A stretch of 11,629 nucleotides of DNA, from NCBI GenBank assembly GCA_947441105.1, contig CANESN010000014.1:1-11629 (forward strand), read 5' to 3'. A program made the position numbers and the translations under genes. The number at the start of each line of letters is the position of its first letter. Position 1 is the stretch's first letter. Origin of the DNA: Micrococcales bacterium (GTDB taxonomy: Bacteria; Actinomycetota; Actinomycetes; Actinomycetales; Microbacteriaceae). Shown one piece after another: positions 1-5,397 of the stretch. The notes below the pieces were generated by a model, which saw only the letters and a list, made by a program, of their open reading frames with translations, was not told the origin of the DNA and did not search any database.

Positions 1-359
1 ATCGCAGGGATCTCTGGGTAGTCAGAAGCTGACATTGAGGAAAGGGTGAACTTGCTAGAAGCACTAGTTAGCTGAAGCCTGGACTCTTGTAGGGCAAGGG
101 AAACTGTTTCACCTGGAAGCTTGGAAACAATTTCTGCAAGCAGGCGGCCCTGGACCAAGACCTTTCCAGGCGCGTCAACAGCGGCAGCGATGGTTACTTT
201 TGCAGAAACCTCGTAGTCAAAAATGCTAAGAACAACTTCGTTGTTGCCTGCGGTGATCATCACACCGGATAGTTGAGGCAGCTGAGGCTTTGGAGACATA
301 AGTCTCACTACGAAAGAAATCGCCTCGCCTAGAACTTCGCGATCTGCTTGAAATTTCAT
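1..359 (-). CDS. dnaN: DNA polymerase III beta subunit (sliding clamp), N-terminal part
   Basis: This is the first 119 codons of the ring-shaped clamp that tethers DNA polymerase III to DNA; the rest lies beyond the left edge. Translation from the ATG at 357-359 starts MKFQADREVLGEAISFVVRL and continues through SGVMITA, IFDYEVSAKV, VLVQGRLLAEIVSKLP and FTLSSM. These are the recognisable first-domain strands and helices of actinobacterial DnaN. An AGAGGA Shine-Dalgarno on the minus strand (complement of 367-372) sits 7 nt before the ATG and supports this start. It lies downstream of dnaA in the same direction, across the origin spacer, which is the classical dnaA-dnaN order. Identification is firm; only completeness is unknown. 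Confidence 0.95.
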   Translation of the reverse strand, partial: MKFQADREVLGEAISFVVRLMSPKPQLPQLSGVMITAGNNEVVLSIFDYEVSAKVTIAAAVDAPGKVLVQGRLLAEIVSKLPGETVSLALQESRLQLTSASSKFTLSSMSASDYPEIPA

Positions 360-425
360 GAATTAATCCTCTTTATGGAGTTTTATCTTGTCACAACTGA
401 GCGAATAACCAAACCTGGTGATGCT

Positions 426-469
426 TTAGTAATAAACCAAAATATTTAATATCCTTTATTCGTAATAAC
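426..469. other. AT-rich tract, candidate DNA unwinding element
   Basis: This 44-nt stretch has only about eight G or C bases, much poorer than the surrounding genes. It sits on the dnaN side of the DnaA box cluster, at a plausible distance for the strand-opening element of an origin. The same stretch could serve as the dnaN promoter, because AT-rich DNA readily gives promoter-like hexamers. The assignment is by composition and position only. Confidence 0.5.
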
Positions 470-471
470 AA
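443..471 (-). promoter_or_regulatory. Possible dnaN promoter
   Basis: On the minus strand TTGTTA (466-471) is followed after 17 nt by TAAATA (443-448), about 85 nt upstream of the dnaN ATG. Spacing is ideal and both hexamers are partial matches to the housekeeping consensus. The region is very AT-rich, so chance matches are likely. Confidence 0.3.
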
Positions 472-484
472 CGTCTGTTGAAAC

Positions 485-493
485 TGTTGATAA
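485..493 (-). promoter_or_regulatory. DnaA box, one mismatch (TTATCAACA)
   Basis: The plus strand reads TGTTGATAA, the reverse complement of TTATCAACA, which differs from the TTATCCACA consensus at one position. It lies next to the AT-rich tract and has the same orientation as the tandem pair at 551-571. Confidence 0.6.
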
Positions 494-550
494 CTCTCAA
501 CTCCTCTGTAATTACAAGGAAACTACAACGGTGTAACTTGTTTACACAGG

Positions 551-571
551 TGTGGATAACTCTGTGGATAA
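551..571 (-). promoter_or_regulatory. Tandem pair of perfect DnaA boxes
   Basis: TGTGGATAA occurs at 551-559 and again at 563-571. Each is an exact TTATCCACA box on the minus strand, and their starts are 12 bp apart, a little over one helical turn. Closely spaced, co-oriented boxes suit cooperative loading of DnaA-ATP. This is the strongest origin signal in the spacer. Confidence 0.85.
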
Positions 572-663
572 CTAGCCGGTCTGTTAGTAAAAACTTCAAC
601 TCTTTGTGTTTATGGGTTTTGATTCACAGCATTTCTGCAGTTACCAACACTGAACTGGGTTGG

Positions 664-672
664 TTATCCACA
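664..672 (+). promoter_or_regulatory. Perfect DnaA box just downstream of dnaA
   Basis: An exact TTATCCACA on the plus strand, opposite in orientation to the tandem pair, lies 13 nt past the dnaA stop codon. It marks the dnaA-side edge of the probable origin. Confidence 0.8.
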
Positions 673-685
673 GCTAATTTGAAAA

Positions 686-2074
686 CTATTTATTCTCGTC
701 TTTAATCTTTTGGATGATTTCAGAGACCTGGTTGTAGATGTAGCGACGCTCGCGCATTTGAGCAGAGATCTTCTTGGTGGCATACATAACCGTCGTGTGG
801 TCGCGGTTTCCAAAGTGAGCCCCAATTTTTGGCAGCGACATGTCTGTGAGCTCGCGGCAAATGTGCATGGCGATCTGTCTTGCCAGCGCCACTGCCTGCT
901 GTCTGCCGGAACCCGTGATGTCATCGGGCGAAATCTTGTAGTAGTTGGCGGTTGCGGTAATGATAGATAGGGCCGAGATGTTGGTGCCGTCAGCGACCGC
1001 ATAGCTGTCTTTTAGAACTAGCTGGACCAGATCCATGTCAATTGCCTGGCGGTTTAGGTTGGCGAAGGCGGTAACGCGAATCAGGGTTCCCTCTAGCTCG
1101 CGAATGTTGGAGGAGATTCGGGCGGCCATGTATTCAACCACGTTGTCCGGGATCGAAATCCGCTCCAGGGCTGCCTTTTTGCGCAAAATCGCAACACGAG
1201 TTTCGAACTCCGGTGCCTGAATGTCTGTGGTTAGGCCCCACTCGAAGCGCGAAAGCATGCGCTCCTCGAACCCTGCCAACTGCTTAGGTCTTAGATCCGA
1301 TGTGATGACCACCTGCTTGTTGTGGTCATGAAGGGTGTTAAAGGTGTGGAAGAAGGCTTCCTGGGTTTGGTCTTTCCCGGAAAGGAACTGGATGTCATCG
1401 ACCAGAAGAATGTCTACATCGCGGTATTGAGCCTGAAACTCAGAGGTTTTGTTGTTTTGGATGGCATTGATGAAGTCGTTGGTGAATTCTTCGCTCGACA
1501 CATAGCGAACCTTGGTTCTTGGCTTTAGGTGAATGGCGTAGTGACCAATCGCGTGCAGCAGGTGAGTCTTACCCAGCCCACTCGAGCCGTAGATAAACAG
1601 CGGGTTATAGGCCTCCGCCGGGGCCTCTGCAACCGCGAAAGCGGCCGCGTGGGCAAACCGGTTCGACCCACCGGTAACAAAGTTCTCGAAGTTGTACTTA
1701 GGGTTCAGCCTTGATTCATTAGTGCTTACCAGGGGAACGTAAATTTGCTCACGCTGAATTGGTGTTGGCTCTGGCTCGACCATGATTTCCGGACGAATTG
1801 AGCTCTGAAGATCTTGATTGGTGATGACCACAAAGGATGAAGGTCCGCCAAATTCCGCCATTTCTTGCATCGCTTCGAGCAGCTGATCCTTCAGGCGCTG
1901 CTGAAGCATGGCTCGGGTGATTTCGTTGGGAACCTCTATGTAAAGAGTGTCCTCTAGAACGCCCTTTGGAACAGCAAGTTCCAGGTGACCTTTGAGGTGC
2001 GGGGTAACTCGCTCGTCGTTGGCGACCTTATTGACCAACGACTGCCACATTGTGGCTAGCTGCTCGTCCGCCAT
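686..2074 (-). CDS. dnaA: Chromosomal replication initiator protein DnaA
   Basis: This AAA+ ATPase binds DnaA boxes, melts oriC and loads the helicase; it also acts as a transcription regulator. It is 462 aa. Domain I (about 1-85) is followed by a short linker of about 35 residues. The AAA+ core has Walker A GSSGLGKT (163-170), Walker [11 protein letters not shown] (221-230), sensor I VVITSD (255-260), an SRFEWG arginine-finger segment (275-280) and sensor II RELEG (325-329). The DNA-binding domain IV carries the signature [11 protein letters not shown] near 422-432. AGGAG lies 6 nt before the ATG. Many high-GC actinobacteria have a much longer domain II, so the short linker fits a streamlined genome. 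Identification is certain. Confidence 0.98.
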   Translation of the reverse strand: MADEQLATMWQSLVNKVANDERVTPHLKGHLELAVPKGVLEDTLYIEVPNEITRAMLQQRLKDQLLEAMQEMAEFGGPSSFVVITNQDLQSSIRPEIMVEPEPTPIQREQIYVPLVSTNESRLNPKYNFENFVTGGSNRFAHAAAFAVAEAPAEAYNPLFIYGSSGLGKTHLLHAIGHYAIHLKPRTKVRYVSSEEFTNDFINAIQNNKTSEFQAQYRDVDILLVDDIQFLSGKDQTQEAFFHTFNTLHDHNKQVVITSDLRPKQLAGFEERMLSRFEWGLTTDIQAPEFETRVAILRKKAALERISIPDNVVEYMAARISSNIRELEGTLIRVTAFANLNRQAIDMDLVQLVLKDSYAVADGTNISALSIITATANYYKISPDDITGSGRQQAVALARQIAMHICRELTDMSLPKIGAHFGNRDHTTVMYATKKISAQMRERRYIYNQVSEIIQKIKDENK

Positions 2075-2093
2075 GTCAAGCTCCTAATGAAAG

Positions 2094-2102
2094 TTATCCA
2101 CA
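2094..2102 (+). promoter_or_regulatory. Perfect DnaA box upstream of dnaA
   Basis: Exact TTATCCACA located 19 nt upstream of the dnaA start codon, immediately ahead of its Shine-Dalgarno. Bound DnaA here would sit in the dnaA leader, as expected for autorepression. Confidence 0.75.
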
Positions 2103-2126
2103 GATTTTTACACAAATCAAATGGCC

Positions 2127-2156
2127 TGTGGAAAAGTCTTTGATTTCTGTGGAAAA
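2127..2156 (-). promoter_or_regulatory. Two TTTTCCACA DnaA-box-like sites
   Basis: TGTGGAAAA occurs at 2127-2135 and 2148-2156, which is TTTTCCACA on the minus strand, one base from TTATCCACA. The two copies start 21 bp apart, two helical turns, so they face the same side of DNA. They point opposite to the perfect box at 2094-2102. They probably take part in dnaA autoregulation or an auxiliary origin module. Confidence 0.6.
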
Positions 2157-2160
2157 CTAA

Positions 2161-2196
2161 TTGAATGTTCCCAGATTTGTAATGTGCAACATTCAA
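2161..2196. repeat. 9-bp inverted repeat in the dnaA upstream region
   Basis: TTGAATGTT at 2161-2169 is matched exactly by its reverse complement AACATTCAA at 2188-2196, with an 18-nt spacer. It lies between the DnaA boxes and the candidate dnaA promoter. The arms are separated by 27 bp centre to centre. It could be a two-half-site operator for an unknown regulator or a leader RNA stem. No family could be assigned. Confidence 0.5.
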
Positions 2197-2247
2197 GCGG
2201 TATTTCTCGCCCAAAATCAAATCCAATCGGCGTGTCGCTCGCTGATA

Positions 2248-2276
2248 TTTCTAACAACCATGGTAACCAGAATCAA
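2248..2276 (-). promoter_or_regulatory. Possible dnaA promoter
   Basis: On the minus strand TTGATT (2271-2276) is followed after 17 nt by TAGAAA (2248-2253), about 175 nt upstream of the dnaA start. This would give a long leader containing the inverted repeat and DnaA boxes. The match is moderate and other promoter positions are possible. Confidence 0.35.
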
Positions 2277-2301
2277 AATCCTCAAACACTTTCGTTGACT
2301 C

Positions 2302-2331
2302 TTGACTAAGCCCGGAGCTATGCCGTAAAGT
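2302..2331 (+). promoter_or_regulatory. rpmH operon promoter
   Basis: TTGACT (2302-2307) and TAAAGT (2326-2331) are separated by 18 nt and lie about 50 nt upstream of the rpmH start. A second TTGACT at 2295-2300 is less well spaced. The strong -35 and well-placed -10 fit a housekeeping sigma promoter for a ribosomal protein gene. It probably drives the cluster from rpmH onward. Confidence 0.75.
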
Positions 2332-2343
2332 ACTGAGGTTATC

Positions 2344-2360
2344 TTGGGCAATTGGCCCAA
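2344..2360 (+). promoter_or_regulatory. Stem-loop in the rpmH leader
   Basis: TTGGGC (2344-2349) pairs perfectly with GCCCAA (2355-2360) around a 5-nt loop, AATTG. It lies just after the expected transcription start and ends 7 nt before the AGGGAG Shine-Dalgarno. It has no U-tract, so it is not a typical terminator. It could stabilise the 5' end or affect ribosome access; function is unproven. Confidence 0.45.
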
Positions 2361-2380
2361 CAGTTCCAGGGAGATTTCAA

Positions 2381-2518
2381 GTGAGCAAGCGTACCTTTCA
2401 GCCGAACAACCGTCGTCGTGCAAAGACCCACGGTTTCCGCCTACGCATGCGTACTCGCGCTGGACGCGCCATTCTTGCAGCCCGTCGCCGCAAGGGCCGC
2501 GTCGAGCTGAGCGCATAA
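2381..2518 (+). CDS. rpmH: 50S ribosomal protein L34
   Basis: A 45-aa, extremely basic protein of the large ribosomal subunit. The reading frame gives [20 protein letters not shown], then [18 protein letters not shown] and a short tail LSA, which is the whole L34 family signature. The start is GTG at 2381, fixed by the AGGGAG Shine-Dalgarno at 2368-2373 and by family length. It is the first gene of the rightward cluster and has its own strong promoter. Its TAA stop overlaps the ribosome binding site of rnpA. Identification is certain. Confidence 0.97.
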   Translation: MSKRTFQPNNRRRAKTHGFRLRMRTRAGRAILAARRRKGRVELSA

Positions 2519-2521
2519 GGA
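2517..2521 (+). promoter_or_regulatory. rnpA ribosome binding site deciding a CTG start
   Basis: AAGGA overlaps the last two bases of the rpmH stop codon and lies 6 nt before the CTG at 2528. No ATG, GTG or TTG exists in the rnpA frame between the rpmH stop and the middle of the protein. This site is therefore the main evidence for the CTG start. Confidence 0.7.
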
Positions 2522-2527
2522 TCTACT

Positions 2528-2854
2528 CTGCTAGCGCGGAGTAGTCGCCTCAGGTCAGGCGATGAGATTCGCGATGTCGTCAAACGAGGACAGCGTCACT
2601 CTTCTAACTTTTTCACCCTCCACTTTTTGCCTGCCGAATCCTCGCGTTTTGCTGTAATCACCGGTCGCGTAGTCGGCGGAGCTGTTCAGAGAAACAAAAT
2701 CAAAAGACGCATCACCTCAGCAATAAGGGCAGAGCTCGTGAGCCTAGAACAGCCAATTGACGCAGTTTTCCGCATGCGAGCCTCTGCTCTTGATTGTGAT
2801 TATGTCGTGTTGGCACAGGCGGTCCAGGCAGCGTTTTCAAAGGTTAAACCTTGA
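2528..2854 (+). CDS. rnpA: Ribonuclease P protein component, apparent CTG start
   Basis: This is the basic protein subunit that helps the catalytic RNA of RNase P mature tRNA 5' ends. Read from the CTG at 2528 it is 108 aa and begins (M)LARSSRLRSGDEIRDVVKRG, matching the usual RnpA N-terminus. The central strand SRFAVITGRVVGGAV is followed by the family hallmark QRNKIKRRI, the RNR-type RNA-binding helix. rpmH ends in the same reading frame at 2518, so the gene must start after it. The only ATG/GTG/TTG option, TTG 2627, would delete the first third of the fold. The stop overlaps the yidD start by 4 nt. Identity is firm; the rare start codon is inferred. Confidence 0.9.
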   Translation: MLARSSRLRSGDEIRDVVKRGQRHSSNFFTLHFLPAESSRFAVITGRVVGGAVQRNKIKRRITSAIRAELVSLEQPIDAVFRMRASALDCDYVVLAQAVQAAFSKVKP

Positions 2855-3159
2855 GGTTTTTTTGGTTCGCCTTTTTCTTGCCGCGGAACTTGATCATCGG
2901 ATTCATCTTGATTTGGCGCAAAATCATCTCCCCTTTATACGGTGATGTCTGTCGCTATTACCCGAGCTGCTCGACCTATGGTTTGTCCTCTCTGCAGCAG
3001 CACGGTGTTCTGCGGGGATCCGCGCTTACGCTCTGGAGGATTGCTCGCTGCAATCCTTGGGCTGCCGGCGGTATTGATGATGTCAAAACCGGACCGAGCT
3101 GGATAGCCATTGGCAAGCTAGGATTTGTAAGTTCTAAGTCCCACAAGAAGAAGAGGTAA
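2851..3159 (+). CDS. yidD: Membrane protein insertion efficiency factor YidD
   Basis: A small membrane-associated protein thought to assist YidC-dependent insertion. It is 102 aa. An N-terminal hydrophobic, amphipathic segment runs to about residue 26. The family core IISPLYGDVCRYYPSCSTYG follows, with cysteines near 34, 40 and 67. Then come HGVLRGSALTLWRIARCNPW and a basic tail ending KKKR. The start is TTG at 2851, overlapping the rnpA TGA, with AAAGG 7 nt upstream. TTG codons at 2878 and 2890 are possible later starts. The stop overlaps the yidC ATG as TAATG, implying translational coupling. Confidence 0.93.
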   Translation: MRFFWFAFFLPRNLIIGFILIWRKIISPLYGDVCRYYPSCSTYGLSSLQQHGVLRGSALTLWRIARCNPWAAGGIDDVKTGPSWIAIGKLGFVSSKSHKKKR

Positions 3160-4079
3160 TGGTGGATCTACTGTGGCCGATTAAGTGGCTAGTCGAGCTA
3201 GTGCTCGTTAGCTTCCACACCCTATTTACTGCAATGGGACTTGAATCCACCTCTGGCATTTCTTGGGTATTGGCCGTCGTCGGCCTAGTTTTGGTTGTGC
3301 GAGCAGCTTTGATCCCTGTCTTTGTAAAGCAGATCAAGAGCCAGCGCAACATGATGCTGGTTCAGCCAGAGCTGAAGAAGCTCCAGGACAAGTACAAGGG
3401 CAAGACCGACCGCGATTCTCGTGAGCGCATGGCTCGCGAGCAGATGGATCTTTACAAGCGCACCGGATCGAACCCGCTGTCGTCCTGCCTCCCGCTATTG
3501 CTGCAGATGCCGATCTTCACCGGATTGTTCTTTGTTCTAAACGATGCCGGAAACAATAAGTCCGGTGTTGGCCTGCTAACTCAGGAAATGGCAATTTCTT
3601 TCTCCCAGGCTGAGATCTTTGGAGCCAAGCTTTCTGACACCTTCTTTGGTTCAGACCTAATCAACGTCAAGATCATCGCCGGAATCATGATCGTCGCGAT
3701 GACCGCTTCTCAGTTCATCACCCAGAAGCAGATCATGACCAAGAACCAGAACCCTGACGTGCAGAACAGCCAGTTCATGCAGACCCAGAAGATCTTGCTC
3801 TATGTATTACCTTTCGTGTTCCTAATCTCGGGTGTGAGCTTCCCACTCGGAGTTATGACCTACTGGTTGGTTTCAAACTTCTGGACCATGGGACAGCAGT
3901 TCCTGGTCATTCGCAACATGCCTACTCCTGGCTCTATTGCCCACAAGGAGCGTGAGGCACGCCTAGTAAAAAAGGGCAAAATCAAACTTGAGGAATCCAC
4001 TCCTGAGGCGGAAGTTGAGCAGCCAACGCAGCGTCAACAGCCGGTTGGCAAAAATCGTGCAAAGAAGAAGAAGAAATAA
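3159..4079 (+). CDS. yidC: Membrane protein insertase YidC (Oxa1 family)
   Basis: This integral membrane chaperone inserts and folds inner-membrane proteins, alone or with SecYEG. It is 306 aa, the short Gram-positive-type form without the large periplasmic domain of proteobacterial YidC. Five hydrophobic segments are visible, at about 7-25, 34-56, 105-127, 171-190 and 211-240. Arg48 in VVRAALIP is the conserved groove arginine. A charged cytoplasmic hairpin lies between about 57 and 100. The C-terminus is acidic, then ends GKNRAKKKKK, a basic tail typical of ribosome contact. A purine-rich AAGAAGAGG lies before the ATG, which overlaps the yidD stop by 1 nt. A GTG at 3162 is an alternative start. 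Confidence 0.96.
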   Translation: MVDLLWPIKWLVELVLVSFHTLFTAMGLESTSGISWVLAVVGLVLVVRAALIPVFVKQIKSQRNMMLVQPELKKLQDKYKGKTDRDSRERMAREQMDLYKRTGSNPLSSCLPLLLQMPIFTGLFFVLNDAGNNKSGVGLLTQEMAISFSQAEIFGAKLSDTFFGSDLINVKIIAGIMIVAMTASQFITQKQIMTKNQNPDVQNSQFMQTQKILLYVLPFVFLISGVSFPLGVMTYWLVSNFWTMGQQFLVIRNMPTPGSIAHKEREARLVKKGKIKLEESTPEAEVEQPTQRQQPVGKNRAKKKKK

Positions 4080-4546
4080 TGAGCAGAGAACAAGAGCTGG
4101 AGCAGGAAGGCGAAATCGCCGCTGACTTCATCGAAGAATTTCTAGACACCGCAGATCTTGACGGTGACCTTGAGATCGAATTCCGCCAGGACCGCGTCTA
4201 CATCTCGGTTACCAGCGAGGGTGAGTCAAACCTAGGCAAGATCTCCGAACCAACCACCGTTGAGGCGCTTCAGGAGATCACCCGCCTAGTAGTTCAGGCC
4301 AAGACCGGCTCAATGAGCCGCTTGATCCTAGACATTGGCGGATCCCGTGCGGTAAAGACCAAGCAGCTAGAGACTCTGGTTGAGCGCACCATCGCGAAGC
4401 TAGAAGAGTCCGACAAGCCTCAACACCTCAAGCCCATGAGCTCTTACGACCGCAAACTGGTCCACGACATGGTCAGCGAAGCCGGCTACGTTTCAGAGTC
4501 TGAGGGCCAGGGCAAGGATCGCCACATCGTCGTATCCAAGCCTTAA
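4079..4546 (+). CDS. jag: KH/R3H RNA-binding protein Jag (KhpB-like)
   Basis: A 155-aa cytoplasmic RNA-binding protein, encoded next to yidC as in many bacteria. After an acidic N-terminus (1-35), residues about 36-90 form a KH-like domain ending in VEALQEITRLVVQAKTG and SRLILDIGGSR. Residues about 95-155 form an R3H domain with the R-x3-H motif as R125-KLV-H129. The KH loop reads NLGKISEPTT, so the canonical GxxG nucleic-acid loop has lost its second glycine. The N-terminal Jag_N domain seen in Firmicutes is absent. Start and yidC stop overlap as TAATG. Family assignment is firm; RNA binding by the KH part is less certain. Confidence 0.9.
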   Translation: MSREQELEQEGEIAADFIEEFLDTADLDGDLEIEFRQDRVYISVTSEGESNLGKISEPTTVEALQEITRLVVQAKTGSMSRLILDIGGSRAVKTKQLETLVERTIAKLEESDKPQHLKPMSSYDRKLVHDMVSEAGYVSESEGQGKDRHIVVSKP

Positions 4547-4562
4547 TGTTTCACGTGAAACA
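4547..4562. promoter_or_regulatory. parS: parS centromere site 1 (perfect 16-bp palindrome)
   Basis: TGTTTCACGTGAAACA matches the universal bacterial parS consensus at all 16 positions. It begins at the base after the jag stop codon and ends 2 nt before the rsmG Shine-Dalgarno GGAGGA. ParB loads here and spreads along the DNA, so it may also influence expression of rsmG and parAB. Confidence 0.95.
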
Positions 4563-4575
4563 TCGGAGGATTTAG

Positions 4576-5217
4576 ATGTCAGACGAACTCGACATTGAGC
4601 AGGAACCGGCTGCTGCTGCAGGTATCTTCGGCTCTGGCATTGATCTAGCAAGGGCCTATACCGAGCGTTTGGCGGCAGATTCGGAAACCTATGGGCTCTT
4701 GGGTCCGCGGGAGCTGCCAAAAATCTGGTCACGTCACGTAATTAACAGTGCTTTGCTGTCCGAGCTGGTTCCGGACGGTTCCTTGGTTGCGGATGTCGGA
4801 TCCGGAGCTGGACTCCCGGGAATTCCGATGGCAATTGCCCAACCGAAAGCCCATTTCACACTTATAGAGCCCATGGAGCGAAGGGCAAACTGGCTTTTGT
4901 CCGTGGCGAATGACCTTGGCATCAAGAATGTTGACGTCATTCGCGCCCGTGCTGAGGAAGTATCTAGAACTGACTTCGACATTGTCACCGCTCGCGCGGT
5001 GGCAGCTTTGGACAAGCTTCTGAAGCTTCTTACGCCGCTCACCAGGGGGTCAAAGCTAAAAACAGTTCTTGCCCTCAAGGGATCCAGAGCGCCGGCAGAG
5101 ATTGACGAGGCCAGACCAAGGCTGCAAAGACTTGGCTTTGGAGAACCAGAGATTATGACCCTCGGCTTGGGGAAAGCTCCAGAGACCGCGACTGTGGTTC
5201 GCATTATTCTGCAATGA
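4576..5217 (+). CDS. rsmG: 16S rRNA (guanine527-N7)-methyltransferase RsmG
   Basis: This enzyme uses S-adenosylmethionine to methylate N7 of G527 in 16S rRNA; loss gives low-level streptomycin resistance in other bacteria. It is 213 aa. LLGPRELPKIWSRHVINS (about 41-58) is the family motif before the Rossmann fold. SAM motif I is VADVGSGAGLPGIP (71-84). The acidic motif II is TLIEPMERRANWL (95-107), followed by VIRARAEEV and FDIVTARAVA. GGAGGA lies 5 nt before the ATG. It sits exactly between two perfect parS sites, the common rsmG-parA-parB arrangement. Identification is firm. Confidence 0.96.
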   Translation: MSDELDIEQEPAAAAGIFGSGIDLARAYTERLAADSETYGLLGPRELPKIWSRHVINSALLSELVPDGSLVADVGSGAGLPGIPMAIAQPKAHFTLIEPMERRANWLLSVANDLGIKNVDVIRARAEEVSRTDFDIVTARAVAALDKLLKLLTPLTRGSKLKTVLALKGSRAPAEIDEARPRLQRLGFGEPEIMTLGLGKAPETATVVRIILQ

Positions 5218-5227
5218 TTGGAGACAA

Positions 5228-5395
5228 ATGCTAGATCATCCTGCAGAGGCTACTGCTGAAACTCAAGCGACTGTTCGCGAGGGTTTGGGCTACCCAAACG
5301 ACCGCAAGGAAACCTCTGCGGAGCCAACCGGTTGGCAAGGTTTGGACACTGCAAACATTGAACATGTTTCACGTGAAACATCAGAAGATCATTGA
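5228..5395 (+). CDS. Possible small protein (55 aa) between rsmG and parA
   Basis: An open frame runs from ATG 5228 to TGA 5393. It starts [20 protein letters not shown] and ends [18 protein letters not shown] lies 4 nt before the ATG, just after the rsmG stop. The TGA is 2 nt before the parA ATG, a layout that suggests translational coupling. The product is acidic and probably disordered, with no domain I recognise. Parts of its last residues, VSRET, are forced by parS site 2. It could be a real small gene. It could instead be a former N-terminal extension of ParA now in another frame, because actinobacterial ParA proteins often carry such tails, or a chance ORF. Confidence 0.4.
   Translation: MLDHPAEATAETQATVREGLGYPNDRKETSAEPTGWQGLDTANIEHVSRETSEDH
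5365..5380. promoter_or_regulatory. parS: parS centromere site 2 (perfect 16-bp palindrome)
   Basis: A second exact TGTTTCACGTGAAACA lies 17 nt upstream of the parA ATG and 818 bp from site 1. It is followed by the same TC dinucleotide as site 1. It carries an in-frame stop for the parA frame, so parA must begin after it. ParB bound here would lie in the parA translation start region, a natural autoregulation point. Confidence 0.95.
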
Positions 5396-5397
5396 GC

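Larger units (their letters stand above)
360..685. other. oriC: Probable chromosomal replication origin (oriC) in the dnaA-dnaN spacer
   Basis: This 326-bp gene-free stretch lies between the dnaN start and the dnaA stop, where actinobacterial origins usually sit. It contains three exact TTATCCACA-type DnaA boxes (551-559, 563-571, 664-672), a near-perfect TTATCAACA box (485-493) and a 7/9 match at 620-628. An AT-rich tract of about 80% A+T lies at 426-469. No convincing protein is encoded here. The role is inferred from motif content and context; replication start sites cannot be seen in sequence. Confidence 0.85.
2075..2380. other. Divergent dnaA/rpmH control region
   Basis: This 306-bp spacer contains no convincing gene. 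On the dnaA side it holds one exact TTATCCACA and two TTTTCCACA sites, then a 9-bp inverted repeat (2161-2196) and a candidate dnaA promoter. On the right are the clear rpmH promoter, an rpmH leader hairpin and the rpmH ribosome binding site. The DnaA-box cluster suggests autoregulation of dnaA, or a second half of a split origin. Confidence 0.8.

Noticed and set aside
105..120. parS-like TGTTTCACCTGGAAGC inside dnaN
   Set aside because: Only 12 of 16 positions match and the central CACGTG is broken; it is explained by dnaN codons.
478..705. 75-codon plus-strand frame through the origin spacer
   Set aside because: Starts with TTG without a ribosome binding site, spans DnaA boxes, and runs into the dnaA 3' end; composition is not coding-like.
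664..1002. 112-codon open frame antisense-frame overlap with dnaA and oriC
   Set aside because: Lies on the dnaA strand in another frame, rich in Arg/Ser/Thr, with no motif; dnaA fully explains the region.
4734..5204. 156-codon open frame antisense to rsmG
   Set aside because: It mirrors a well-recognised gene, has no family motifs, and is low-complexity Ser/Ala-rich; an opposite-strand shadow.
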